A stretch of DNA of 64,000 nt from Caldilineaceae bacterium bin5 (GTDB lineage: Bacteria > Chloroflexota > Anaerolineae > Caldilineales > Caldilineaceae), in contig MPML01000002.1 of NCBI GenBank assembly GCA_002238445.1, positions 1 through 64,000 on the forward strand, read 5' to 3'. This document shows, piece by piece, positions 1 through 8,016 of this stretch (position 1 is its first letter; each line of letters opens with the position of its first letter). The notes below the pieces were generated by a model. The model was not told the DNA's origin. It saw only the letters and a program-made list of their open reading frames with translations, and did no database searches. The position numbers and the translations under genes were made by a program.

Positions 1-99
1 CCCGCAGTTCCCCCGCAGTTCCCCCGCAGTTCCCCCGCAGTTCCCCCGCAGTTCCCCCGCAGTTCCCCCGCAGTTCCCCCGCAGTTCCCCCGCAGTTCC
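1..99. repeat. 11-bp tandem repeat array, nine copies
   Basis: Nine head-to-tail copies of the unit CCCGCAGTTCC run without a mismatch from the first base of the window, so the array probably continues upstream. It stops exactly where a copy of the dispersed hairpin repeat begins. No reading frame of interest crosses it. The perfect copies suggest recent slippage expansion, and copy number is likely to vary between strains. Confidence 0.95.
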
Positions 100-335
100 G
101 CGCCCCCCTCCAAAACCCTCCCTCACCGACCGTGTGCATTCTTAGCCACCTGTCGGCTGGCGAGCCTGGCGGCCGCCGGTTACCACCTCCCTCACCGACC
201 GTGTGCATTCTTAGCAACCTGTCGGCTGGCGAGCATGGCGGCGGCTGTTCACCAGTTGCGTCACCAAGAGCCTGCATGGTTCCAGGGATGACCGGCTGGT
301 CAGCTGCTGTGGCTTAGTAGTTACGAATGTTCGTA
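100..335 (+). repeat. Dispersed hairpin repeat, copy 1 (right part, internally duplicated)
   Basis: This copy starts with the C-rich stretch seen in the other copies and carries the right-hand module (CCGACCGTGTGC, then CTGTCGGCTGGCGAGC, ending CTTAGTAGTTACGA). The first roughly 55 bases of that module occur twice, near 117-172 and 186-241. It matches 29150-29314 closely. The left half with the GGCC hairpin is missing and may have been replaced by the 11-bp array. The 310 bases after it, up to the methyltransferase start, hold nothing recognisable. Confidence 0.75.
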
Positions 336-645
336 GCCGATCCGGACGACCGGCCGCGGCCCCTCCTAGCCGCAGAACAGAACAGCCAGCGTTACTCAAG
401 CAAGCCTGTCCACTTTGTTGGCATCAAGACCGGTAGGCAACGAAAGTCAGTCCAGCCTTCCAGGACCTGCCGCCACAGGCCCTTTCTGGAAGCAGGCCGG
501 GATTGTGACGATTTGGCCGGACTTGACATTTCGCCGCCAGATGTACATACTCCGCTGGAACTTTCACGCCGATGCAAGCAGTCCTTCAGCCGTCAATCGA
601 GCAAACTCGCCGCGGTACAACGAGCGCCGTACGGAGAATCCCGCA

Positions 646-1572
646 ATGCCCAAATCTACGATGCAGTCTTTCGGAACCAGCGCTCGAATCGGACATGACT
701 CAAGCGCCTTCTATGGCCGGAAGATGTATGAAGATGGCGATGCGGTAGAAAGAGATCCGTCGCCGGACAACGCAGTCCCGCAGCTGGACCGCCTCTATAC
801 ACATAGCAGCACCTCCATGCACGAGCTGCCGGACAACAGTGTGCATCTGATGGTGACCTCTCCGCCCTACAATGTGGGCAAAGACTATGACGAGGACATG
901 AGTGCGGACGAGTACCGCCATCTGCTGCGGGAGGTTTGGAGAGAGACCTATCGCGTGCTGGTGCACGGGGGAAGAGCCTGCATCAATGTCGCCAACATTG
1001 GCCGCCGGCCGTATGTGCCGCTGAGCGCAATGATTACGGCCGATATGATCGATGTCGGCTTTCTGATGCGCGGCCAGGTCATATGGAACAAGCAGGCCAG
1101 CGCCGGCGCTTCCTGCGCCTGGGGCAGCTGGCGTTCGCCGTCAAATCCCGTGCTGAGGGATGTACACGAATATATCCTTGTCTTTTGCAAGGGTGACTTT
1201 GCGCGCCCGAAACCCGAGTGCGGCACGAAGCAGCCAACGATTGGCAGAGAAGAATTTCTGGAGTGGACCAAGAGCGTGTGGGAGTTCCCGGCTGGGTCGG
1301 CCAAAAAGGCAGGACATCCCGCGCCGTTTCCTGTGGAGCTGCCGGCCCGCTGCATCCAGCTGTACACCTACTCGAATGATGTCGTGCTGGATCCGTTTAT
1401 CGGCAGCGGAACAACCGCGATTGCCGCGCAGGAAGCCGGCCGGCACTGGGTCGGCTATGACATCTCTCCGGAGTACGTGGCCTTGTCCTATAAGAGACTT
1501 GGCGTGCAGCCGGGGGCCCCGGCAAGAGAGGGTGTCGGAGAAGTGAGCGAGGAGAAGGGTGCGCCAGAATAG
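646..1572 (+). CDS. Site-specific DNA methyltransferase, N4-cytosine/N6-adenine type
   Basis: A 308-residue protein that should transfer a methyl group from S-adenosylmethionine to an exocyclic amino group of adenine or cytosine. The catalytic motif TSPPYN lies at residues 71-76, and the SAM-binding motif DPFIGSGTT comes after it at 249-257. That order (catalytic region first) is the beta-group arrangement. The frame is open upstream to 415, but the ATG at 646 has a GGAG nine bases before it and the residues before it are low in family-like sequence. No restriction endonuclease is adjacent; the next gene, lipA, points the other way. It may therefore be a solitary regulatory or protective methylase. 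Target sequence cannot be predicted. Confidence 0.88.
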   Translation: MPKSTMQSFGTSARIGHDSSAFYGRKMYEDGDAVERDPSPDNAVPQLDRLYTHSSTSMHELPDNSVHLMVTSPPYNVGKDYDEDMSADEYRHLLREVWRETYRVLVHGGRACINVANIGRRPYVPLSAMITADMIDVGFLMRGQVIWNKQASAGASCAWGSWRSPSNPVLRDVHEYILVFCKGDFARPKPECGTKQPTIGREEFLEWTKSVWEFPAGSAKKAGHPAPFPVELPARCIQLYTYSNDVVLDPFIGSGTTAIAAQEAGRHWVGYDISPEYVALSYKRLGVQPGAPAREGVGEVSEEKGAPE

Positions 1573-1619
1573 ACGCCTGTCTTAAAATACGCAGTACCTG
1601 AACTGGTAATCGAAGCGGC

Positions 1620-2711
1620 TCACGCAGCGGGCTGCTGAACCGCGCCGGCGTCCACGCGCGGGCTCAGGTGGGCCTGGCCGTCGGCGTGGTAGCTGCTGCG
1701 CACCAACGGGCCGGATTCCATCCAGCGAAAGCCTCTTTGCTCGCCTTCGACGCGCAGCAGGTCGAACTGCTCTGGCGTATAGTAGCCAACAATGGGCAAA
1801 TGGAAGCGGCTGGGCTGCAGGTACTGGCCGATCGTCATGATGTCGACGTCGTGCGCCCGCAGGTCGTCCATCACCACCAGGATCTCCTCCCAGGTTTCGC
1901 CCAACCCGACCATGATTCCCGATTTCGTAAGCGCCAGCGGATCCATCTGCTTGGCCCGCTGCAGGAGTTCCATTGAACGGACGTAGCGGGCCTGGGGCCG
2001 GACCGTTTTGTAGAGGCGGTCGACAGTCTCGGTATTGTGATTGAGGATTTCTGGCTTGGCATCCATCACAGTTTGAAGGGCGGGCCAGTCTCCCTTGAAG
2101 TCGGGAATCAGAACTTCGACCGTGCAGCCCGGCTGCAGCCGCCGGATCCAATAAATGCTTTCGGCGAAGACCCAGGCGCCGCCGTCCGCCTGCTCATCGC
2201 GATTGACGCTTGTCAACACAGTGTGTTGCAAGTTCATGGCCTGGACGCTCTCGCCGATGCGCCGCGGCTCCTCCGGGTCGAGGATATCCGGTCGGCCGGT
2301 CTTGATCTTGCAGAAGCCGCACGAGCGCGTGCACGTATCCCCCATCAGCAGAAAAGTAGCGGTTCCCCTGCCCCAGCATTCGCCGATGTTGGGGCACATT
2401 GCCTCTTCGCAGACAGTGTTCAGACTCTTTCCCCGGAACAGCTGTTTGAGCTCCCGGAATTTGGGCGTATCGGCTGAACGCACGCGCAGCCAGGGCGGTC
2501 TGCGGCCGCGCGTAAGCTGGCCGGGGCCATTGTTATCGACCACCACCGGCAAGGGGTGCAGGTCAACTACATTGCCCGCCAGTGCCCCGGTCGAGTCGAC
2601 AGGTTCACGGGCGACCGCCGTTGGATCGGACGGCGCCGCCGGTACCGGATCGACACGGACTTTGCCCAGATCGTTAGTTTCGCTGTGGAGACCCTTCGAC
2701 GCTCTCTTCAT
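1620..2711 (-). CDS. lipA: Lipoyl synthase
   Basis: A radical-SAM enzyme of 363 residues that inserts two sulfurs into protein-bound octanoate to make lipoate, the cofactor of pyruvate and 2-oxoglutarate dehydrogenases and of the glycine cleavage system. It has both diagnostic cysteine sets: C101-x4-C106-x5-C112 for the auxiliary cluster that is consumed, and C127-x3-C131-x2-C134 for the radical-SAM cluster. The C-terminal RSSYHA motif, whose serine ligates the auxiliary cluster, is present. The first 70 or so residues are a Pro/Asp-rich extension longer than in Escherichia coli LipA and of unknown use; an internal start is possible. No lipB is next to it. Confidence 0.95.
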   Translation of the reverse strand: MKRASKGLHSETNDLGKVRVDPVPAAPSDPTAVAREPVDSTGALAGNVVDLHPLPVVVDNNGPGQLTRGRRPPWLRVRSADTPKFRELKQLFRGKSLNTVCEEAMCPNIGECWGRGTATFLLMGDTCTRSCGFCKIKTGRPDILDPEEPRRIGESVQAMNLQHTVLTSVNRDEQADGGAWVFAESIYWIRRLQPGCTVEVLIPDFKGDWPALQTVMDAKPEILNHNTETVDRLYKTVRPQARYVRSMELLQRAKQMDPLALTKSGIMVGLGETWEEILVVMDDLRAHDVDIMTIGQYLQPSRFHLPIVGYYTPEQFDLLRVEGEQRGFRWMESGPLVRSSYHADGQAHLSPRVDAGAVQQPAA

Positions 2712-2753
2712 GCAGCCTCACTCTTGCGTTTCTTTGCCCAGTGACAGACGTTA

Positions 2754-2783
2754 ATAGTAAGAAAAAGCCAACTGTTCAGCCAA
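2754..2783 (-). promoter_or_regulatory. Candidate sigma-70 promoter of lipA
   Basis: Read on the minus strand there is TTGGCT, an 18-base spacer and TACTAT, placed about 43 bases before the lipA ATG. The boxes match the consensus only moderately and the call rests on spacing and position. Confidence 0.35.
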
Positions 2784-2847
2784 TGCCACCCCAGACGCAG
2801 GCGTGGCAGGTGTTTCACTCACGTCTCTATATTCTCTCTTTGTATAT

Positions 2848-2970
2848 GGGCGGTCGGGCCTTCGGCCCTCCCTTGTGCAGGGGCTGCGCCCCCGCAACGC
2901 CCCCCTACAAAAACATGTCTCATCCACCATGTGTGCTCATTCCAGCCGTGCGGCTCCAGCAGCGTGTCTA
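2848..2970 (+). repeat. Dispersed hairpin repeat, copy 2
   Basis: This copy has the full left core: GGGCGGTCGG, the hairpin GGGCC-TTC-GGCCC, CTCCCTTGTGCA, the hairpin GGGGC-TGC-GCCCC, then a C-rich stretch and TACAAAAAC. It continues into the second type of right module (GTGTGCTCATTCCAG, CGGCTCCAG). It lies in the 800-base gap between lipA and the O-antigen-ligase-like gene. Confidence 0.85.
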
Positions 2971-3514
2971 GCCAACAGTTTCTGCTCCCCCTCGCCGTCT
3001 CAAGCCACCGCCCACTGAAAACTAAGAACTGACTACTAGGGCTCGTTGACGTTTGTCTGAACCACGACTTTCGGGTGCAAATTTCGCCTGATCGTCGAAG
3101 GGCGGCGCAGCTGCGCAAGGAAAATCCGATACGCCTTTAGTGTTCTCCGCGTCCTCTGTGGACAAAAAGGTGTTCTTCGCGACCCTTCGCGTGACTTCGC
3201 GGATCAATTGGTTTTGACTGTTTCAACATTCAAGCGAGAAACATCCCTAACAGGCCTGCAGGCTTTCAGCTCTTGTTGACATCTGAACAGCCTTCCCAAA
3301 TTGTCAACTTTACCTAAGAACTGCAGTTCCGACCGTGTGTGCTCATTCCAGCAGTGCCGCTCCAGTAACGTGGCTGCCGCCAACCGAATACGCAGTCAGA
3401 TAGCCTAAAAGGCGGCGGGGATCAACGGCTGGTAAAAACAGGCTGGTCAAGACAGGCTGGTCAAGACAGGCACTGCATACGGCTTAGTAGTTACAGATAC
3501 AGAACAAAGCACTG
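2971..3514. repeat. Intergenic stretch with a second right-module repeat copy
   Basis: From about 3328 to 3495 the right module recurs (CCGACCGTGTGTGCTCATTC to CTTAGTAGTTACAG). Inside it the unit GGCTGGTCAAGACA is doubled near 3440-3470. The segment 3130-3205 (CCGCGTCCTCTGTGGAC, then TTCGCGACCCTTCGCGTGAC) has the look of another widespread degenerate intergenic sequence. No gene is supported here. Confidence 0.6.
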
Positions 3515-5017
3515 CTAAGAAACGGGATTGGATTCCCTTTCGACCAGAATGGTAGCGACAGTCATGCCGGCAAACATCCAGAACAGAACCGTCATATGCG
3601 GATACGTAAGGTTGAACCAGTAGTGATCGGCGATACCGCTGACAAGAGCGCCAAGGATCGCGCCGCCGAAACCCAGAAGTAACGCTTCACGTTCGAGTGC
3701 GACCCCGGCCCGCCAGGTGGCAATGAACATGCTGAAAAAACCAATCATCACGGCCAGGAATATCACCAGACCCATGATGCCCATGTTCTCAGCCAGCGTA
3801 AGGTAAAACATACTGACGCCAAGGTAGATGTCGATGTCGGGCACGCCCGAGAACCCGACGCCGAAAACCGGATAGCGGCGGATCAGTATCAGTGCATCCT
3901 TGTACTCGCCAAAGCGCATCTGTGTGGCCACATCCTCGCCGGCGAGCCCTTCCAGCAGCCGGGCAACATAGTCCTGGGTCTGCGGCAAGAGAAGAAGAAG
4001 CAGTCCCATTACAATTCCGATCGGCAGCAGACGCCGATATTTCAGCACTGCCGGTACAGAAAGCGCCGCCACCATGCCAAAGAGGGCAGACCGGCTGTAG
4101 GTCAAGTAGAGTGCGAGCACGACCGTGGCGAAAATCAGGACAACCAGCCATCTGGGGAAGAGAGGCCGCGGGGATAGCAGCTGCGGCCCGACCATTGCCG
4201 CGGCCAGGATCATCATGCCGCCCAGCACATTGGGGTCGACCGCTGTTCCGATTGCTCGCATGGTGCCGTTGGGGTCATCTTCGATCCAGCGCAGCGCGCC
4301 GAAGCCGCTGGGGTAGTCGAACCGGGCCAGCTGATTCAGCACTCTGACGGTCCATGTTTCGGGAATGACGTAAAACAGCACTGCGATTGACGCGCACGCC
4401 CACGCCGCCAAAAACAGCCAGCGCACCACCCAGTTCAGCTCTCTCTGCGAGCGAACCGTGTTAATGACGACGAAGAAGAGGCCGATGCCCAGTAGAATCT
4501 CGCCAAAGCGGCGGATGATGGTGGTAGTAGGCCGGCTGTGGGACATGCCATAGACAAAGCTGAAAATGGCCATCAGCATGAACAGCCCGATCAGCAGCCC
4601 GATCGGCGAGATCTGAAACTGGCGAGCCCCCGCCGCCTGTGGATTCCGGGCCGAGCGCGCAAGGCTGAACGCCGGCCTCCCTGCCACCAGCTTGAGCGCC
4701 CAGACAAAGACAAGCGCGCCAAGCGCAGCATCCAGAAAAGTCGGTTTAAAGCCGAGGCGAAACGGCAAGCTGGCGAAGGGCAGAACAAAGACAACGCCCA
4801 CCAGCGCCACATAGCCCCAGTGCGTGTCCATGAGGATGAGCGTAGCCCCGACGATAGCCAGCGCCAGCACCAGTGCAATGAGCGGCCCTGCCACCCCGAT
4901 CAGGAGTGTTATCGTCACTGCCCCCGCTGCCACCAGCAGCCCGATAGCGCCGCGCCGGACCAGCGGTCTGGTCGAAAGTATAGTCCCGGCAAAGTGAGCG
5001 TAAGCGGTCTGAATCAT
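3515..5017 (-). CDS. O-antigen ligase / polymerase-like membrane protein
   Basis: A 500-residue polytopic protein with about 11-12 hydrophobic segments and one long extracytoplasmic loop in the second half. That is the architecture of the Wzy_C (O-antigen ligase/polymerase) superfamily. The loop and its flanks carry features usual for it: YSRSALFG after the middle helices and [12 protein letters not shown] before the last ones. It would act in the cytoplasmic membrane on lipid-linked glycans, but the substrate is unknown and no glycosyltransferases adjoin. The frame is open to 5233, but residues before 5017 are Arg/Gly/Pro-rich and overlap an IS end. The ATG at 5017 is preceded by a G-rich ribosome site. 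Confidence 0.75.
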   Translation of the reverse strand: MIQTAYAHFAGTILSTRPLVRRGAIGLLVAAGAVTITLLIGVAGPLIALVLALAIVGATLILMDTHWGYVALVGVVFVLPFASLPFRLGFKPTFLDAALGALVFVWALKLVAGRPAFSLARSARNPQAAGARQFQISPIGLLIGLFMLMAIFSFVYGMSHSRPTTTIIRRFGEILLGIGLFFVVINTVRSQRELNWVVRWLFLAAWACASIAVLFYVIPETWTVRVLNQLARFDYPSGFGALRWIEDDPNGTMRAIGTAVDPNVLGGMMILAAAMVGPQLLSPRPLFPRWLVVLIFATVVLALYLTYSRSALFGMVAALSVPAVLKYRRLLPIGIVMGLLLLLLPQTQDYVARLLEGLAGEDVATQMRFGEYKDALILIRRYPVFGVGFSGVPDIDIYLGVSMFYLTLAENMGIMGLVIFLAVMIGFFSMFIATWRAGVALEREALLLGFGGAILGALVSGIADHYWFNLTYPHMTVLFWMFAGMTVATILVERESNPVS

Positions 5018-5153
5018 CCCCGCCAGTATACCACAGCGCCCCCCCACCTTCGCGCCGCCAGTCCCCGTAGGGGCACCCCTTGTGGGTGCCCTCCTCGTGG
5101 GCTTGACACCGTTGACAAAACGTCGACACTCTTCCTCTGGCCCTGCCCAGGAT

Positions 5154-5260
5154 TGAAGTGGACCCCAGAAACTGGACCACGAGATTTGGTGTATAATGGA
5201 CCTGATCACCAAGTCCGTGGAGAGCCAGTTCAATGGTCAAGAGTCAACAGCGGCACACGC
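5154..5260 (+). mobile_element. IS3-type element end with start of orfA, left remnant
   Basis: The sequence TGAAGTGGACCCCAGAAACT and what follows align over about 85 bases with the reverse complement of 6494-6580, at roughly four bases in five. In both copies the end is followed by a conserved leader and an ATG (here 5233). The first codons here give MVKSQQRHT, matching the start of an IS3-family OrfA, then the similarity stops. The remaining 260 bases up to the next ORF hold degenerate sequence only. The element is truncated and cannot transpose. Confidence 0.65.
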
Positions 5261-5523
5261 CTGCCTGCTCGCAGCCAACATTCAAGCCAGCATCGACGGC
5301 ATCGGCAGCGCCCTCGACAACGTCTCCCGCGAACGCCTATCGCGCAGCGTCAAATCCGAGAACACATCTCGTAACCAGCATGACTTGGCGCGCCAGCCGC
5401 AAACCGACTTGACCCCCTACTGCGACATCTCCAGCCATGAAATACCGCATCCACCCCAATGCACCTAATTCTTCCTATTCCGTGGACCAAACACTGGGAC
5501 CCACCACACCATAACCTACGACC

Positions 5524-5688
5524 ATGAACTACTATCCCTTCATGGACAACGCCGAATTCATCCTGCTGATCCCCGCCATCCTGATCATCTGGTGGATCGT
5601 CACCAGCAGCACACCCTGGAGACGCAGAAGACACCTGTGGAATAAACTTAAGCAGCTCCTGTCCCCCAAAGACCGTCACAAACCGTGA
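5524..5688 (+). CDS. Predicted 54-residue membrane protein
   Basis: A short open frame from ATG 5524 to TGA 5686-5688. The product begins MNYYPFMDNAEF, then has one strongly hydrophobic segment (ILLIPAILIIWWIV) and a basic tail rich in Arg and Lys (WRRRRHLWNKLKQ). That is a classic single-span inner membrane micropeptide with a positive-inside C terminus. It is followed 50 bases later by a lipoprotein gene on the same strand, and both lie between inverted IS ends. No homologue is recognised. Function unknown. Confidence 0.5.
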   Translation: MNYYPFMDNAEFILLIPAILIIWWIVTSSTPWRRRRHLWNKLKQLLSPKDRHKP

Positions 5689-5738
5689 CGGCCTAACCCT
5701 CTTGCCTCCCACCGGCAGAGAGAGCATAGGAGAACCCC

Positions 5739-6383
5739 ATGTTGAAGATAAACCTGGTTGTATTGCTCGCCCTCTTTGTCACTGCCTGCAACCCCATACC
5801 GCAACTGCTGGAGCAACACCTCACGAGGTGTTCCACAGGTAGTTTAGTCATGCTGCCAGGACAAAGCGCAGAGGGGTGGGTTTCAGATGACTTACCCAAC
5901 TATGTCGATATAGTTGGCGCAAGCTCTGAACTGGATGGCGAAACACTCACGGCTGTATTCCACCTGAGAGGAATCCCCCAGCGGCTGGAATTTAACCGGA
6001 AAGGCGTGCCGGATAACCGCATAGAGTACATGTGGGTTGTGGCGATCAATACTGATGGCGACCCCAATCTTACGCTCAACCAATTCGATTACTGGCTACA
6101 GGCTTCTTATGCCGCCACCCGGTTTACAGAAAACTCGCGCGGCATAATGCGCGATGTCAATGCCGCAGTTCGGGGCGGTGTGTTGAAATACAACCCCAAT
6201 TCCGATGAGCAAACACTGCTGATGGACCCCCTCGAGCAAAATGCAGATCTGGTAATCTCTCATCAAGACAACACACTTACTCTAGTGAGTCGCATTCCGG
6301 GAATCACCCCCAACTCCACCATCACATTCTCCGCCCACGACGACCTGCTGGGCCGCGATTTCGTCCAGTGTGTAACCGGATGA
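5739..6383 (+). CDS. Putative lipoprotein of unknown function
   Basis: A 214-residue protein with a short signal peptide ending in the lipobox-like LFVTAC at residues 12-17, so the mature protein should be lipid-anchored at Cys17. AGGAG lies six bases before the ATG. The rest is a soluble, mostly beta-type sequence with a conserved-looking stretch around IEYMWVVAINTDGDPN; no family is recognised. The gene fills most of the space between two inward-facing IS3-type end remnants, and its stop lies within a few bases of the right one. It may be cargo or a bystander. Confidence 0.6.
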   Translation: MLKINLVVLLALFVTACNPIPQLLEQHLTRCSTGSLVMLPGQSAEGWVSDDLPNYVDIVGASSELDGETLTAVFHLRGIPQRLEFNRKGVPDNRIEYMWVVAINTDGDPNLTLNQFDYWLQASYAATRFTENSRGIMRDVNAAVRGGVLKYNPNSDEQTLLMDPLEQNADLVISHQDNTLTLVSRIPGITPNSTITFSAHDDLLGRDFVQCVTG

Positions 6384-6580
6384 GGTTCGGATGAATCGCA
6401 TACTCACTGGACAGCTGGCGAATCGTCTTACTGCCTTCAAGCGCTTCCAAAGCAACCCGAAACTTGAAGGCCGCCGTGTGTCGCCGCCGTCTCTCGACCA
6501 TCGTGCTGCTCCTCCACAGGCTTGGTGTATTGCTCCATTGTACACCTTAGCTCGTGGGCCAGTTTTTGGGGCCCACTTCA
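6381..6580 (-). mobile_element. IS3-type element end with truncated orfA, right remnant
   Basis: Read on the minus strand, the end starts at about 6580 (TGAAGTGGGCCCCAAAAACT). An orfA frame opens at ATG 6501 and gives MVERRRRHTAAFKFRVALE followed by ALEGSKTIRQLSSEYAIHP. This is the N-terminal helix-turn-helix region of an IS3-family OrfA transposase. The frame is cut where the lipoprotein gene ends. It is the inverted partner of the copy at 5154-5260; the two face inward and neither keeps OrfB or a second end. The bases from 6581 to 6720 hold nothing else. Confidence 0.75.
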
Positions 6581-6720
6581 TCATGAATCTTCCCAAAAAA
6601 AGGGAATTATATCGAATTTTAGCCAAGCCTCTTGACAGATTACGAGTATCTGGAGAATTACAGGGGATTGTTCATGCACTTACAGAGGAAAAATCCTCTC
6701 TGAAATGGAGGGGGAGGCAA

Positions 6721-7284
6721 CTACCCATAGAAGCCTACAAACATGAGAAGAATTATAGAGAAGGCAATTGAAAAAACAACCCCAACTTTCAATGCAAAGA
6801 GTTGGCGACTGTAGAAGTCAATATCCCTCTGGCTACTTATTCCCCAAACAGAATCAGCCCATTGTTCCATCTGGGGCATTCTTAGTCTAGCGAGAAATGC
6901 AAGGATGACGATGGGTGAACCAATGCCAATCACTGGCGACAATTTCTCAAAATGATTGAATACGAATTCCCCATCCCACCCGGTTATAAGGACAGTTATG
7001 AACATCAAATAGAAAGGGATAAACAGAACCAATAGACTCGCACCCAAGAAGAAGGGAACTAAGAATCCAAACATGGGTTTAGTTGCGAATTTGGGAAGGT
7101 TGGTGCAATCAACTCTTGCTAAAGCCGGTTTCAACTGGTGCTGGATCAGAAACTCCGTGAGCAAAACAAAGACTGCAACCCAAAAGGGTCTAGACTCTGT
7201 TATTGTCTCCTTCAACTGCTGGAAAAGATACCACTCGAGAAGCAACTTGAGCACTCGTCTAATCACGGCTCTTACTCCCTCCAT
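6721..7284 (-). CDS. Hypothetical membrane protein
   Basis: A 187-residue protein starting at ATG 7284 (the frame extends three codons to a TTG). It has about four hydrophobic segments: residues near 33-47, 72-100 (FLVPFFLGASLLVLFIPFYL), 117-130 and the C-terminal 166-184. There is no signal peptide and no recognised domain. Base composition is clearly AT-richer than in the housekeeping genes of this window and resembles the ATPase gene at 8017, which suggests the two arrived together. It could be a membrane effector working with that ATPase, but they are on opposite strands and this is only a suggestion. Confidence 0.6.
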   Translation of the reverse strand: MEGVRAVIRRVLKLLLEWYLFQQLKETITESRPFWVAVFVLLTEFLIQHQLKPALARVDCTNLPKFATKPMFGFLVPFFLGASLLVLFIPFYLMFITVLITGWDGEFVFNHFEKLSPVIGIGSPIVILAFLARLRMPQMEQWADSVWGISSQRDIDFYSRQLFALKVGVVFSIAFSIILLMFVGFYG

Positions 7285-7365
7285 ATTGCACAAGACAGTG
7301 CAAAAGATAGCACTCAGAACTTATGACGGATTTCAACCAGCAAAACACTTGCAGAATTGACAGAT

Positions 7366-7614
7366 TTAAGAAGGACAATCAGAACATTTCCCGTCCTCGT
7401 ACAGTGGCTCAGGATAGAGCACACTACGACCACAATCCCCGATCATGTAATCCCGCCTTGCGGCACTTGTAGAGGATGGTGACCGAAAAAACGCACATGC
7501 AATTTCTTCTGGTGAAGCGTCGATGCGAGGCGGAAGTGTCATACTGACAGGTCGGCCGCGTCCTCCTATTTCTATATGAGACTTGGTATATTCCTCTTGC
7601 TGTAAATGACTCAT
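7366..7614 (-). CDS. Small hypothetical protein
   Basis: An 82-residue product. The stretch TLPPRIDASPEEIACAFF resembles the start of short proteins of unknown function often found near phage or accessory genes. An internal start at that methionine would give a 58-residue protein. The C-terminal half has four cysteines, one of them in a CSDCPS tail. There is no clear ribosome site. It shares the AT-rich composition of its neighbours. Function unknown, and it may not be translated from the first ATG. Confidence 0.4.
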   Translation of the reverse strand: MSHLQQEEYTKSHIEIGGRGRPVSMTLPPRIDASPEEIACAFFRSPSSTSAARRDYMIGDCGRSVLYPEPLYEDGKCSDCPS

Positions 7615-8016
7615 ATGGTCATTGGAGCACCTCTCACCTTAACCATCTTACTTCAGAAAATCCGTTCTGTAAAGAGAAATCAGGGCGATTGCATCTAAGT
7701 TGGGTCAGGGCATCGAAATGCTGCCGAATTCCCCTCCAGGTCGGGGTCAGACGTAGAAAAATGTACGAATAGTGGAACGTAGACGGAAAATCTGTCCGAT
7801 TTCGGCGACTTTTGGTCGCGGTTAAGCGAGCTGAAGGCGATTTCCACTTATTCGCGCTTCCTTCTGCCCGTGATTTCAACGGAATTGGCCAACATATTTA
7901 GATGCGATTGCCCTGATTCCATCTCGCTAGGAGCTTGACAACTGTGAACGGGTGTGCGAAAATTTCTCTCCGCAAATTCGCATTTGGACCGACTTGGGAA
8001 TGGAAGAAAACAGACC
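7615..8016. other. AT-rich intergenic stretch, nothing recognised
   Basis: About 400 bases between the divergent small hypothetical gene and the ATPase gene. Short frames in it have no family-like sequence. No repeat, hairpin or clear promoter was seen. Confidence 0.4.
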
